Below are positions 29,102 through 38,323 of a stretch of DNA of 64,000 nt, one piece after another. The number at the start of each line of letters is the position of its first letter. Positions within the stretch are counted from its first letter, which is position 1. A program made the position numbers and the translations under genes. Below the pieces are notes generated by a model. The model saw only the letters and a program-made list of their open reading frames with translations. It made no database searches and was not told where the DNA came from. The DNA lies in NCBI GenBank assembly GCA_963773055.1, contig CAVYZL010000006.1, positions 1,364,001-1,428,000 of the forward strand, in the 5' to 3' direction. The stretch comes from PALSA-612 sp963773055. Its GTDB lineage: Bacteria; Actinomycetota; Thermoleophilia; Gaiellales; Gaiellaceae.

Positions 29102-30404
29102 GTGCGAGGCCCGATTCGCTACGCGCAGAGCGGCGACGTCTCGATCGCGTACCAGGTGACTGGCGAAGGTCCCTTCGACCTCGTCCTCGTACCCGGCTTC
29201 ATCAGCCATCTCGAGTTCGACTGGGAGGAGCCCCGCCACGCGGCGTTCCTCGAGCGGCTGGCGTCGTTCTCGCGCCTGATCCGTCTGGACAAGCGGGGCA
29301 CTGGGCTTTCCGACCGGCACGGTGGCATCGCCGACCTCGAGACGACGATGGACGACGTGCGCGTCGTGATGGATGCCGTGGGAACCGAGCGCGCCGCGCT
29401 CTTCGCCTATTGGGAAGGCGGCCCGATGGCTGTTCTCTTCGCCGCGACCTATCCCGAGCGTACTCGCGCCCTCGTTCTCGCCAGCACATTCGCGACTCCT
29501 CCTAACATCGACGTTCCCGAGGAGCAACGTGCAGCGATCATCGAGGGCATCGTCGACCGCTGGGGCGACGGTGAGACGATCTTGCGATTCGCGCCCGACG
29601 CCGACGACGTGATGAAGGCGTGGTGGGGCGCGCGAGAACGGGTTGGCGGCAGCCCGGGCGCGATTCGCAACCACTTGGCGACGGTGGCGATGGGGAACGT
29701 CCACGACGCCCTGCCGAGCGTGCAGGCGCCGACACTCGTCCTGCGCCGGACGGATGACCCAATGCACGGGATGCAGATCGACCCCGAGCTAGCGAACGTC
29801 ATTCCGGGCGTACGCTTCATCGAGCTGCCCGGCTCCTGCACGCTGCCGTGGGTGGATGCCGAGCAACTGCTCGACGAGGTCGAGGAGTTCCTGACGGGCG
29901 CTCGGCCGGCTCCCGTCGCCGATCGCGTCCTCGCCACGATCCTCTTCACGGACATCGTCGGCTCGACTGAGACAGCGCGACGCGTCGGCGACTCGGCGTG
30001 GTCACGCCTCGTCGAGCAGCACCACGCCGCAGTACGACGAGAGCTCGACCGTCACGCGGGCGAGGAGATCGACACGGCGGGGGACGGCTTCTTCGCGGTG
30101 TTCGACGGGCCGGCGCGGGCGATTCGTTGCGCTCTAGCGATCGGGAGCGCCGTCGCGCCGCTGGGTCTCGAGGTGCGAGCCGGCCTGCATACGGGCGAAG
30201 TCGAGCGTCCGAAGGGCGGCAAGCCGCGCGGCATTGCGGTAAATGTCGCGGCCCGCGTGTCGGGTCTAGCAGAAGGCGGCGAGACTCTCGTCACCGGAAC
30301 GGTGCGCGACCTCGTCGCCGGGTCGGGCTCGAGTTCGAAGATCGCGGCGAGCACGAGCTAAAGGGGCTCGGCGAATCGCGCTACGCCGCGCTGCGCGGGT
30401 TTAG
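29102..30404 (+). CDS. Alpha/beta-hydrolase-like domain fused to class III adenylate cyclase (3' frameshift)
   Basis: The first roughly 275 residues follow the alpha/beta-hydrolase fold found in front of many actinobacterial cyclases (RYAQSGDVSIAYQVTGEGPFDLVLVPGF, RLIRLDKRGTGLSD, FAATYPERTRALVL). At the nucleophile elbow the expected G-x-S-E-G-G reads AYWEGGP, with Trp in place of Ser, so hydrolase activity is unlikely. The cyclase domain is intact (ATILFTDIVGST, IDTAGDGFFAVF, GIAVNVAARV). A frame change near 30325 precedes the last residues (LEFEDRGEHELKGLGESRYAALRG), and the end coordinate is approximate. GTG 29102 was chosen by similarity to family starts; GTG 29075 is possible. Confidence 0.85.
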
Positions 30405-31143
30405 TCGTAGGGGCGTCGACGACGGCGCCGAGCAGCGTAGTCGACGCGGCTCGATCGGGTGTAGCCGCGACGTCCTGCGCCCACGTTATGTGCGCAGCTT
30501 CGGGCCAGAGCGGCGCTGCGCCGAGCGCGGCCAGGCCGCCCGCCGTCGGCACGAGGCCGAGCGGCACGAAGAGTCTCGGCCGCGTGATCTCGTCGACGGT
30601 CCGCCGCACGGAGACCGCGGGTGCCCGGGCGGGGTTGCCGCTCAACGCTCTGGCCAGGGCAGCCATGTCGACAGCTGCGGCGAGCTCGTCCCGCTCGACG
30701 AGGAAGAAGACGTAGTCTCGGGTGGGGAGCGAGACGGCGGCGACCGTCGCGGACGTCTCGAGGAACGTTCGCAGCGCCAGCTCGAGCGCCTGCCGGCGCG
30801 GCGTGAACGCGCTCGCCGCGCGGGCCGCGCGGGAGCTCGGGTACGGGCAGATGGCCCGAACGGGACAGATCGCGTAGTAGATGCCGTTGTCGGCAGGGAC
30901 GACTCGTAGCCCCTGAAGATCAGGCGTCAAGAGCTGGTACGAGTCGATGACACCCGTGGAGGAAGCCTCGGTGACGGCGAGCCTCGGGCCTCCCTGTCGA
31001 AGGTAGCGGCCGCTGATCTCCGCCTTGATGACGCGCGCCTGAGCGAGCGCGCGCGGATCGAGCGTGCTCGAGCCGGCCAGAGCCGCCGCAGCTGTGACGG
31101 CGGTCGTAACGGCGATGACGAGCGTAACGGCGACTCTCTGCAT
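30358..31143 (-). CDS. Secreted protein of unknown function
   Basis: The 261-residue product has a clear signal peptide (MQRVAVTLVIAVTTAVTAAAALAG). The mature part has alternating strands and helices with a CPVRAICPYP motif (two cysteines six residues apart) and a repeated VRRTVDEITRPRLFVPLGLVP end. I recognise no family. The ATG has GAGGAGG six bases upstream. Its last codons overlap the predicted end of the hydrolase-cyclase gene on the other strand, so one of the two ends is probably misplaced by a frameshift. An upstream element is shared with the next secreted gene. Confidence 0.7.
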   Translation of the reverse strand: MQRVAVTLVIAVTTAVTAAAALAGSSTLDPRALAQARVIKAEISGRYLRQGGPRLAVTEASSTGVIDSYQLLTPDLQGLRVVPADNGIYYAICPVRAICPYPSSRAARAASAFTPRRQALELALRTFLETSATVAAVSLPTRDYVFFLVERDELAAAVDMAALARALSGNPARAPAVSVRRTVDEITRPRLFVPLGLVPTAGGLAALGAAPLWPEAAHITWAQDVAATPDRAASTTLLGAVVDAPTTKPAQRGVARFAEPL

Positions 31144-31217
31144 GAAGCCTCCTCGGTGTGGCTTCCACCATCGGCCGCACGGGCAGAAAGCGCATCAAGG
31201 AAAGCCCCACAGTTCGA
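31144..31217 (-). promoter_or_regulatory. Upstream element shared by two secreted-protein genes, copy 1
   Basis: This 74-bp stretch directly upstream of the 31143 start is about three-quarters identical to 32026-32096 upstream of the neighbouring secreted gene. Shared blocks on the plus strand include GGCTTCCAC, AAGCGCATCA/GAGGCGCATCA and CAGTTCGA. The two genes encode different proteins, so the likeness implies common regulation or a duplicated promoter. Confidence 0.55.
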
Positions 31218-31239
31218 TCCGGACGTGCGCGAACGCGTA

Positions 31240-32022
31240 CTAGGGCCGCCGAGGGAGATGCAGCACGCGGACGATCGTCCGCTCGTTGCCGACCTGATCG
31301 TTCGCTGCCGCCTCGAGCCTGACCCGATGCTCACCGGCACGTGGGCGCACACTGAGCACCACCGACGCAGTTCCCGATGGGGCGATGCCGTACTTCGCCG
31401 CCAAGAGGATGCTGCTTCTTGCCGTGACGAGGAACGTCACCTGCCCACCGGAGGCGTCGCGAGCGCTGAGCCGAAGACGAATGAGGTAGGTGCCTCCCGG
31501 CTGGCGCGGCGTCGTGACCGAGATCTTCCCCAAGGTAACTTGCGGAGCCGTGTCGTCGTAGTCGACGAGACCACGCCACACCTCTGCTATCGAGGCGGGC
31601 TCCCCTTCCAGAAACGCTCGAACGTAGGTGCCCTTGCCGCGCAACCCCTCGTACGCGCCTGTTCCAGCCACGATCAGCCAGGCGCCCTCCTCGTAGCCCA
31701 GCGACGGATCTCCATCCAGGAGCCACGTACGAGCGACGATGCTTCCGGCGCCACCCCCGCAGTCGAAGCGACGAAGCTCGATCATCCAACCGTCGCTCAG
31801 ACGGTTTTCGAGATCGACGGCCGAGCCCGTATCGCACATCGGAGCGAGCGCGCTGAACGAGCCTTCGTCGCGGAACCCGAACGCGAACTTTCCGTCTCCG
31901 ACGAAGCGGTTCGCGACCCTTCGAACACGAGCATGAACGGCGCCATCCGAGGGCCTGCCGACGCCGTAGCCGTGGCGAGGGTCAGGGTGGCAAGAGCGAG
32001 CGCAATCGCGAATCTCGGCAGT
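31240..32022 (-). CDS. Secreted protein of unknown function (start codon and N terminus frameshifted)
   Basis: The body, uninterrupted below 31839, has a GAWLIVAGTGAYEGLRGKGTY strand pattern like that of small secreted beta-barrel proteins, and a C-terminal beta-sandwich-like half (VTTPRQPGGTYLIRLRLSARDASG ... EHRVRLEAAANDQVGNERTIVR). The signal peptide (LPRFAIALALATLTLATATASA) lies in another frame, with one indel near 31948. By alignment with the neighbouring gene the start ATG has become ACTG (32022-32019) after a GGAGG site. It is probably an exported protein with its true start damaged by sequence error. No family is assigned. Confidence 0.65.
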   Translation of the reverse strand, partial: TAEIRDCARSCHPDPRHGYGVGRPSDGAVHARVRRVANRFVGDGKFAFGFRDEGSFSALAPMCDTGSAVDLENRLSDGWMIELRRFDCGGGAGSIVARTWLLDGDPSLGYEEGAWLIVAGTGAYEGLRGKGTYVRAFLEGEPASIAEVWRGLVDYDDTAPQVTLGKISVTTPRQPGGTYLIRLRLSARDASGGQVTFLVTARSSILLAAKYGIAPSGTASVVLSVRPRAGEHRVRLEAAANDQVGNERTIVRVLHLPRRP

Positions 32023-32025
32023 GGA

Positions 32026-32096
32026 GCCTCCCTCGTATGGCTTCCACTGTCGGCCCCGCGAGCCTGAGGCGCATCACGGAAAGCTCTACAGTTCGA
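32026..32096 (-). promoter_or_regulatory. Upstream element shared by two secreted-protein genes, copy 2
   Basis: This copy lies in the short divergent region between the 32022 secreted gene and the LuxR-type regulator start at 32099. It matches 31144-31217 in order and spacing over about 70 bp. The regulator next to it is the obvious candidate to bind both. Confidence 0.55.
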
Positions 32097-32098
32097 GC

Positions 32099-34902
32099 GT
32101 GGCGATAACGCCGAGCTTCGAGGTCGTGGGGCGGAGCAGGGAGCAAGCGCGTTTGATCGACTTCGCTGCCCGGCTACGTGAAGGGCCGGGGGCGCTCCTC
32201 ATTCGTGGCGAACCGGGCATCGGCAAGACGATTCTCTGGCGACAGGGTCTGGAGGCCGCGGAGCGGGAGGGGGTACGCGTCCTTGTCTCGCGGAGCACCG
32301 AGGCCGAGATGCCCGTCCCGCTCGGCGCCGTCTCGGATCTGCTCGACCCCGTGTTCGACGAGATCTCCGACGAGTTGGTCGAGCCGCAACGTCGCGCTCT
32401 CGCCCGAGCGCTCGGGATGGAGACCGCCACGGGCACGCCCGACCGGCTCACCCTGCTGCGCGGGGTGGTCGCCGCGTTCCGCGCGCTCGCCGCCAATGCG
32501 CCACTGCTTCTCGCAATCGATGACGCCCAGTGGCTCGATCCGGCGTCCGCGCGCGTGCTGTCATTCGCGGTGCGTCGCCTCGGGCGAGGAGCCGATCGGC
32601 GTCCTCGAGACGGTGCGAGGCACGGCAGAGGTGCCCGACCCGCTCGGGCTCGCGGACGCGCTGGAGCCCGGCGCCTTTACGGAGCTTGCCGTCGGCCCGC
32701 TCGGCATCGGCCACCTCCAGCAGCTTCTGCGCCAGCGGTTCGACGTGCGGCTTCCACGGTCGAAGGTCGCCGCCGTCCACGACGCCTCGCACGGCAACCC
32801 GATGTTCGCACTCGAGTTCGCACGAGCGGCCGAGCGCGAGCCGGCGGACCTGCGAGCGCAGCTACCCGTCCCTTCATCGCTCCAGGAGCTCGTCAGCGGG
32901 CGGGTCAACGCACTTCCCGAGCCGACCAGGCCGTTGCTCGAGCTCGTGTCGGCAGTCGAGCGTCCGACTCCGGCGTTGCTCGCGAAGGCGCTGGGCGACG
33001 CCCGCGCGGAGTCGCTCATGGATGAAGCCGTGTCCGCAGGGGCGATCGCCGTCGGCACCGACGGCGTCGTGCGCTTCACGCACCCGCTGCTCGGTGCGGC
33101 CGTGTACTTCGACATGCCGCCCGGCCGCCGCCGCGAAGGTGCACCTGCAGGCGGCCGAGCTCGTGGAAGACCTCGAGCAGCAGGCGCGACACCTCGCACT
33201 CGCGACGGCGACCCCCGACGAGGCGATCGCAGAACGTCGTCGAACGAGCGGCCGAGGCGGCGGCCGCAGCGCGGCGCGCCGGACGCCGCAGGGGTGCTCG
33301 CGGCCGAGGCCGTAAGGCTCACGCCGCCTGACGACGGACCGGCGCGCGTGCGCCGGACGTTCGCGGGTGCGGGCTTCCTCATGGAGGCCGGCGACGTACA
33401 GGAAGCGCGTTCGCGAATCGAGCCACTACTCGAAGCGGACGTTCCTGCTGACATCCGTGCCCGGGCGCTCATGATCAGGGCCGAGACCGAGCACCAGGAT
33501 CGGAGGCTCATGGTGCGGTGCCTGAAGGAGGCGACCGAAATCGCGGAGGATCCGAGCCTCCGCTGCCAGGCGTGGATGGGGTATGCGCAACACGGCGGCT
33601 TGGTGTCCGGCGACGTCCGGACCGCGGTGGAGTCCGCACGCGAGGCGCTGCTCGTCGCCGACTCTCTGGGCGACCCCGCCCTGATCACCGCCGCGACCGG
33701 CGCCCTCGCCTTCTACGCCGGCGTCGGCGGTCAGCGGGACGTCGAGTTCGGCGAGGAGGACCTCGCGCGTTTGGTGCCGCTCCCGCGACCGGCACTGTGG
33801 CAAATCACCCCTGCCATCTCCGTCGGCGCCCTCCTGCTGTGGGCCGGAGAGCTCGATCGCGCGCGAGCCGTCCTCTCGCGCGAGCACGAGGAGCTCGTGC
33901 GGCAGGGAAGACTGCTGAGGCTGGCGCTCGTCCTGCTTGTCCTGCTCGCGGACATCGAGTGGCGCGCAGGACGCTGGGCCGAGGCCGAGGCATACGCCGA
34001 GGAGGCGAAGTCGATCCTCGACGACGCAATGCCGGGCGGCGCCGTAGTCGTCTACTACCACCATGTTCTCCTCGCCGGGTCGTCGGGGCCGGCATAGACG
34101 AGGCTCGGCCGGCTTGCAGCCGAGGGGTTGCGCCTCACGGAGCTGCGCAACGATCACCTCAATCCCACCGCGCATCCGCTGGGCGCTCGGCCACGTGGAG
34201 CTCGCTGGCGGGGACCCGGCGGCTGCCCTGCGATTGCTCGAGAGCTTGCCGCAGGCGCTCGACACGTTCGGCATAGGCGAGCCCGGTTGGCAACCGATTC
34301 TCCCGGACGTGATCGAGGCGCTGGTGTCGGCGGGCCGTCTCGACGAGGCAGAGGTCGTCTTGGAACAGCTCGAGCAGCAGGCGGCAGCCCTCGACCACCG
34401 TTGGGCGACTCCGGCAGCTCTACGGTGTCGCTCCCTGTTGCTGCTCGCGCGCGAGCGGTCGGACGAGGCAGCGGCCGCCGCCGATGAGGCCGCCGCTGCA
34501 TTCGCGGAGCTCGGGTTCCCGCTCGACCACGCTCGCGCGCTGCTCGCCGCGGGAGCGGCGAGACGTCGCGCGGGACAGCGCCGTCAGGCTGCCGAGTCGC
34601 TGAGCTCTGCGATCGAGATCCTCGAGGAGCTCGGCGCCACGCTCTGGCTCGAGCGGGCACGCGACGAGCTCCGGCGTGCGAGCCCACGGCCACGCCGCGA
34701 TCGGGAGCTGACGAGCGCGGAGCAGCAGGTGGCGGCGCTCGTCGTCCAGGGTCATACGAACCGGGAGGTCGCGGCGCAGCTCTTCACGACCATCTCGACC
34801 GTCGAGGCCCATCTCACGCGGATCTACCGCAAGCTCGGCATCCGTTCCCGGGCCCAGCTCACGCGGGGGGTGGCCGAGGGAACGTTCGACCTCGGAAGCT
34901 GA
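32099..34902 (+). CDS. LuxR-family STAND ATPase regulator (multiply frameshifted)
   Basis: The protein is a large LuxR/MalT-like activator. An N-terminal AAA ATPase (FEVVGRSREQARLID, Walker A RGEPGIGKTILW, LLLAIDDAQWLDPAS) is followed by TPR-like helices. It ends in a LuxR-type helix-turn-helix (ELTSAEQQVAALVVQGHTNREVAAQLFTTISTVEAHLTRIYRKLGI). Such proteins switch on nearby genes after ligand and ATP binding. Frame changes are needed near 32588, 33135-33290 and 34090; the conceptual length is about 930 residues. The GTG at 32099 is the best start. It is divergent from a secreted-protein gene with which it shares a short upstream region. Confidence 0.88.
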
Positions 34903-34918
34903 TGCATGGGCCGTCCGA

Positions 34919-36121
34919 TCAGCGCCTGGCGCCGGCGACGACGTCCCCGGCCGGGACGCCGCGGATCGAGGCGTCGAGCAGCTCGACCGGGTGGACGGCC
35001 GGCAATGCCTTGCCCGCGCGCCGTAGCGCGGTCGAGACCTGGACGAGGCAGCCGGGGTTCGCGCTCGCGTAAACGTCTGCGCCCGTCGCCGTGACGTGCG
35101 CCGCTTTGCGATCGCCGAGCTCCGTCGCGGCCTGCGGCTCGACGAGGTTGTAGATCCCGGCGCTGCCGCAGCAGATCGCTTGCTCGGCCGGCTCCACTAC
35201 CGTGACGCCCGGGATCGAGCCGAGCACCTCCCGCGGCGCGTCGCGAACGCGCTGGGCGTGAAGCAGGTGGCACGAGTCCTGGAACGCGACCTTGAGCGAC
35301 AGCGGTGCCCGGTCCGCGCGGGGCTCGACCTCTGCCAGCAGCTCGGAGACGTCGACGACCCTCACGTCGAGGGCAGAGTCCTTGAGATGGGAGCCGCAAC
35401 CGGCAGCGTTGACGACGATCGCATCGACGCCTTCGCGGGCGAACCGCTGACCGAGCGCCCGTGCGCGCCGGTGGCCTTCCTCGCGCCGTCCGGCATGGAG
35501 GTGGAGCGCGCCGCAGCATTGCTGGTCGCCGGGCGCGAGCACGTCGAAGCCCTCTGCCGCGAGCACGCGTGCCGTCGCGGCGTTGACGTCGCCGAAGAGC
35601 ACGCGCTGGACGCACCCTGTCAGCAGGCCGACCCTTCCGCGCCGCTCCCCGACTGCGGCCGTGAACGAAGGCGGGCCCTTGCGGACGGGCCAAGGGGGCG
35701 CGAGCTCCGCGAGCACCTTCAGCCGCCCCGGCAGCGGAAAGCCCTTGGGCGGCGCGACCTTGAGCGCGGCCCGCATGCGTCGTGGATGCGGAAAGATCGA
35801 GAAGACGAGGTGGCGCTGGAGCCAGTCGGCCGGCTCGCGGTCGTACTCATCCTCGATCAACTCACGCGTCTGCTCGAGCAGGAGGTCGTAGCGGACGCCC
35901 GACGGGCACGCGGTCACGCACGCCATGCAGCCGAGACAGCGGTCGATGTGCTCGACGACCGTCGAGTTGAGCGTCATCGTCCCGTCGGCGAGGCCGCGCA
36001 TCAGCCAGAGCCGACCACGCGGCGAGTCGGCCTCCATCTGCCAGAGCGGCCCGTACGTCGGGCACGTCGGCAGGCAGAAGCCGCAGTGCGTGCAGGCGTC
36101 GATCAGCTCGCGCTGGATCAT
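34919..36121 (-). CDS. glcF: Glycolate oxidase iron-sulfur subunit
   Basis: GlcF passes electrons from glycolate oxidation to the quinone pool. The 400-residue product has two 4Fe-4S motifs (CTHCGFCLPTCP, residues 10-21, and CLGCMACVTACP, about 62-73). Two CCG-type domains follow (LTGCVQRVLFGDVNAATARVL ... QQCCGALHLHAG, and DSCHLLHAQRV ... AICCGSAGIYNL). The ATG overlaps the glcE stop by four bases (ATGA). The gene is intact and ends 16 bases from the convergent LuxR-type gene. Confidence 0.94.
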   Translation of the reverse strand: MIQRELIDACTHCGFCLPTCPTYGPLWQMEADSPRGRLWLMRGLADGTMTLNSTVVEHIDRCLGCMACVTACPSGVRYDLLLEQTRELIEDEYDREPADWLQRHLVFSIFPHPRRMRAALKVAPPKGFPLPGRLKVLAELAPPWPVRKGPPSFTAAVGERRGRVGLLTGCVQRVLFGDVNAATARVLAAEGFDVLAPGDQQCCGALHLHAGRREEGHRRARALGQRFAREGVDAIVVNAAGCGSHLKDSALDVRVVDVSELLAEVEPRADRAPLSLKVAFQDSCHLLHAQRVRDAPREVLGSIPGVTVVEPAEQAICCGSAGIYNLVEPQAATELGDRKAAHVTATGADVYASANPGCLVQVSTALRRAGKALPAVHPVELLDASIRGVPAGDVVAGARR

Positions 36122-36885
36122 GGGACGGCGAAGACTCCGTGCGGGTCGAGCTCGGAGCGAAGCCGGTCGAGCAACGCGCTCGGCACGACCGCTCGGCTCT
36201 CTCTCGGCCGCGCACGTACCTCGTCCCAGATCCCGGCTTCGGCCGGCACGGCGCCGATCAGCACCTTCGCTGCTTCGACCTGCGTCGCGACAGCCGCTGA
36301 GCTGCCCTCGAACAGCGCCACGACACGCTCGTCCGTGATGTCGAGCGCGCTCGGCACGAGCGTCGACCGACGCACCGATCGCGCCTTCTCCTCCGCATCG
36401 CCCGCCGCCGCCACGGTTGCCGCGGTCTCCGGCAGCGGGTGCAGCCGTAGGCTCATGCGGACGACGATGCCGAGCGTGCCACGCGAGCCGGAGAGCAGCT
36501 TGCCGAGGTCGTAGCCGGCGACGTTCTTGACCACCTTGCCCCCCGAGCTCGCAACGAGCCCGTCACCGAAGACGGCGGTGACGCCCAGCACTAGATCGCG
36601 CAGCCGCCCGTAGCGGTAGCGGAGGGGGCCGTGGAGGTCGCCCGCGAGGCACGCCCCGAGCGTCGGGTCTCCCGGCGGATCGAGCGAGAGCCGTTGACCG
36701 TGCTCGGCGAGCGCAGCCTGGAGCGCCGAGAGCCGGATGCCGGCCTCGACCGTGCACGTTAGGTCGCCCGCCTCGTGCTCGAGGATCCGGTCGAGCGCTC
36801 CCAGGTCGAGGTCGTCGACCGAAATCGTCCCGCCGCTCTTCGCTGCCGTGCGAACGGCGTCCGCGACCTCAGAAACGGTCTGCAA
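36118..36885 (-). CDS. glcE: Glycolate oxidase FAD-binding subunit GlcE
   Basis: GlcE is the second flavin subunit of glycolate oxidase. The 255-residue product has the PCMH-type FAD fold: TCTVEAGIRLSALQAALAEHGQRLSLDPPGDPTLGACLAGDLHGPLRYRYG, and LVASSGGKVVKNVAGYDLGKLLSGSRGTLGIV, which bind FAD. It is at the short end for the family, with little before the first strand. The TTG start at 36885 overlaps the end of glcD by 17 bases in another frame. Family members are 250-400 residues. Confidence 0.9.
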   Translation of the reverse strand: MQTVSEVADAVRTAAKSGGTISVDDLDLGALDRILEHEAGDLTCTVEAGIRLSALQAALAEHGQRLSLDPPGDPTLGACLAGDLHGPLRYRYGRLRDLVLGVTAVFGDGLVASSGGKVVKNVAGYDLGKLLSGSRGTLGIVVRMSLRLHPLPETAATVAAAGDAEEKARSVRRSTLVPSALDITDERVVALFEGSSAAVATQVEAAKVLIGAVPAEAGIWDEVRARPRESRAVVPSALLDRLRSELDPHGVFAVP

Positions 36886-38311
36886 GACCGAGCCTCTCGA
36901 GAGGGTGCTGACGATAAGGCCCCGGCACCTCACCGCAGAGGCGTGGCGTCGGGAACAGCTTGCCGGGGTTCGCGATCCCGGCCGGGTCGAAGGCGCGGCG
37001 GACGCGAGCCATCGCCTCGAGGTCGTTTTCGGAGAAGAGCAGCGGCATCGAGCATGCCTTGTCCGTGCCCACGCCGTGCTCGCCGGTGATCGAACCGCCT
37101 GCGTCGACGCAGGCGACGAGGATCGCGTCGGCCAGTGCGCGCGCCCGCTCCGGCTCCCCTGGCACACGCTCGTCGTAGAGCACGAGCGGGTGGAGGTTGC
37201 CGTCGCCCGCATGGAAGACGTTGCCGACGCGGAGCCCGTGCTCGGCCTCGAGCCGCGCGATCTCGCGCAGCACCTCGGGCAGCTTCGTGCGCGGGACGAC
37301 GCCGTCCTGCACGTAGTAGCTCTCGGAGATCAGGCCCATCGCCGCGAACGCCGATCGCCGCCCCTTCCAGAGCAGCGCGCGCTCCGCGTCGTCGGCGGCG
37401 GTCCGGATCTCGGACGCGCCGCACTCTCGGCAGATTGTCTCGACCCGCTCGACGTCCTCGGCCACCTGCACGGCGACGCCGTCGAGCTCGACGATCAGCG
37501 CGGCCCCCGCCTCCGGATAACCCGGCGCGATCGACCGTGCGGCCTCGAGCGTCAGCCGGTCCATCATCTCGACCGCCGCCGGCAGGATCCCCTCGGCGAT
37601 CACGCCGGAGACCGCCGTGCCGGCCGCGTCCGTCGAGTCGAAAGCGGCGAGCAGCGTGACGACGAGCTCCGGCCGCCGGAGCACGCGGAGCGTGACCTCG
37701 GTGGCGATCCCGAGGGTGCCCTCGGAGCCGACGAACACGCCGAGCACGTCCGGCCCGGGGTCGTCGGCCGACAGCGTCACGACCTCGCCGTCCGGGAGCA
37801 CGACGACGGCCGCGAGCACGTGGTGGACGGTGAAGCCGTTCTTCAGGCAGTGCGCGCCGCCGGAGTTCTCGGCCACGTTGCCGCCGATCGTGCACACCTG
37901 CTGGCTCGAAGGATCCGGCGCGTAGAAGTACCCGTCCGCGGCCACCGCCTCCGTCACCTGGAGGTTCGTCACGCCGGGCTGGACGACGACCCGCTCGGCG
38001 TCGAGATCGACCTCGAGCACCCGGTTCATCCGCGCGAGCGAGATCACGATCCCCTCGGCGACCGGCAGCGCGCCGCCGGAGAGGCCGGTGCCCGCGCCGC
38101 GCGCGACGAACGGGATGCCGTGTGCCGCACAGGCGCGCACGACCGCCTGCACCTCGTCCGTCGTCCGGGGAAGGCAGACGAGCGCAGGGATCACGCGGCG
38201 TCCAGTGAGCCCGTCGCACTCGTACGTCCGGAGCTCCTCCGGCTCCGTCAGGAGCGCGGGCCCGGGCAGGGCCGCCTCGACGGCCTCGACGAACGCACGC
38301 GGCAGCGCCAC
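36869..38311 (-). CDS. glcD: Glycolate oxidase catalytic subunit GlcD
   Basis: GlcD oxidises glycolate to glyoxylate with FAD. The 480-residue protein has the FAD-binding PCMH domain (FVARGAGTGLSGGALPVAEG, YFYAPDPSSQQVCTIGGNVAENSGGAHCLKNG) and the FAD-oxidase C domain (NVFHAGDGNLHPLVLYDE, GSITGEHGVGTDKA, FDPAGIANPGKLFPTPRLC). The GTG at 38311 gives the usual N terminus (ALPRAFVEAVEAALPG). Only 12 bases separate it from the divergent malate synthase ATG, so the two promoters overlap coding sequence. The gene is intact. Confidence 0.95.
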   Translation of the reverse strand: MALPRAFVEAVEAALPGPALLTEPEELRTYECDGLTGRRVIPALVCLPRTTDEVQAVVRACAAHGIPFVARGAGTGLSGGALPVAEGIVISLARMNRVLEVDLDAERVVVQPGVTNLQVTEAVAADGYFYAPDPSSQQVCTIGGNVAENSGGAHCLKNGFTVHHVLAAVVVLPDGEVVTLSADDPGPDVLGVFVGSEGTLGIATEVTLRVLRRPELVVTLLAAFDSTDAAGTAVSGVIAEGILPAAVEMMDRLTLEAARSIAPGYPEAGAALIVELDGVAVQVAEDVERVETICRECGASEIRTAADDAERALLWKGRRSAFAAMGLISESYYVQDGVVPRTKLPEVLREIARLEAEHGLRVGNVFHAGDGNLHPLVLYDERVPGEPERARALADAILVACVDAGGSITGEHGVGTDKACSMPLLFSENDLEAMARVRRAFDPAGIANPGKLFPTPRLCGEVPGPYRQHPLERLGLADRF

Positions 38312-38323
38312 GCGTGTCAGTCT

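Noticed and set aside
36737..38323. A long open frame upstream of malate synthase on the plus strand
   Set aside because: This part is antisense to glcD and glcE, whose products are clear. The malate synthase family start fits ATG 38324.
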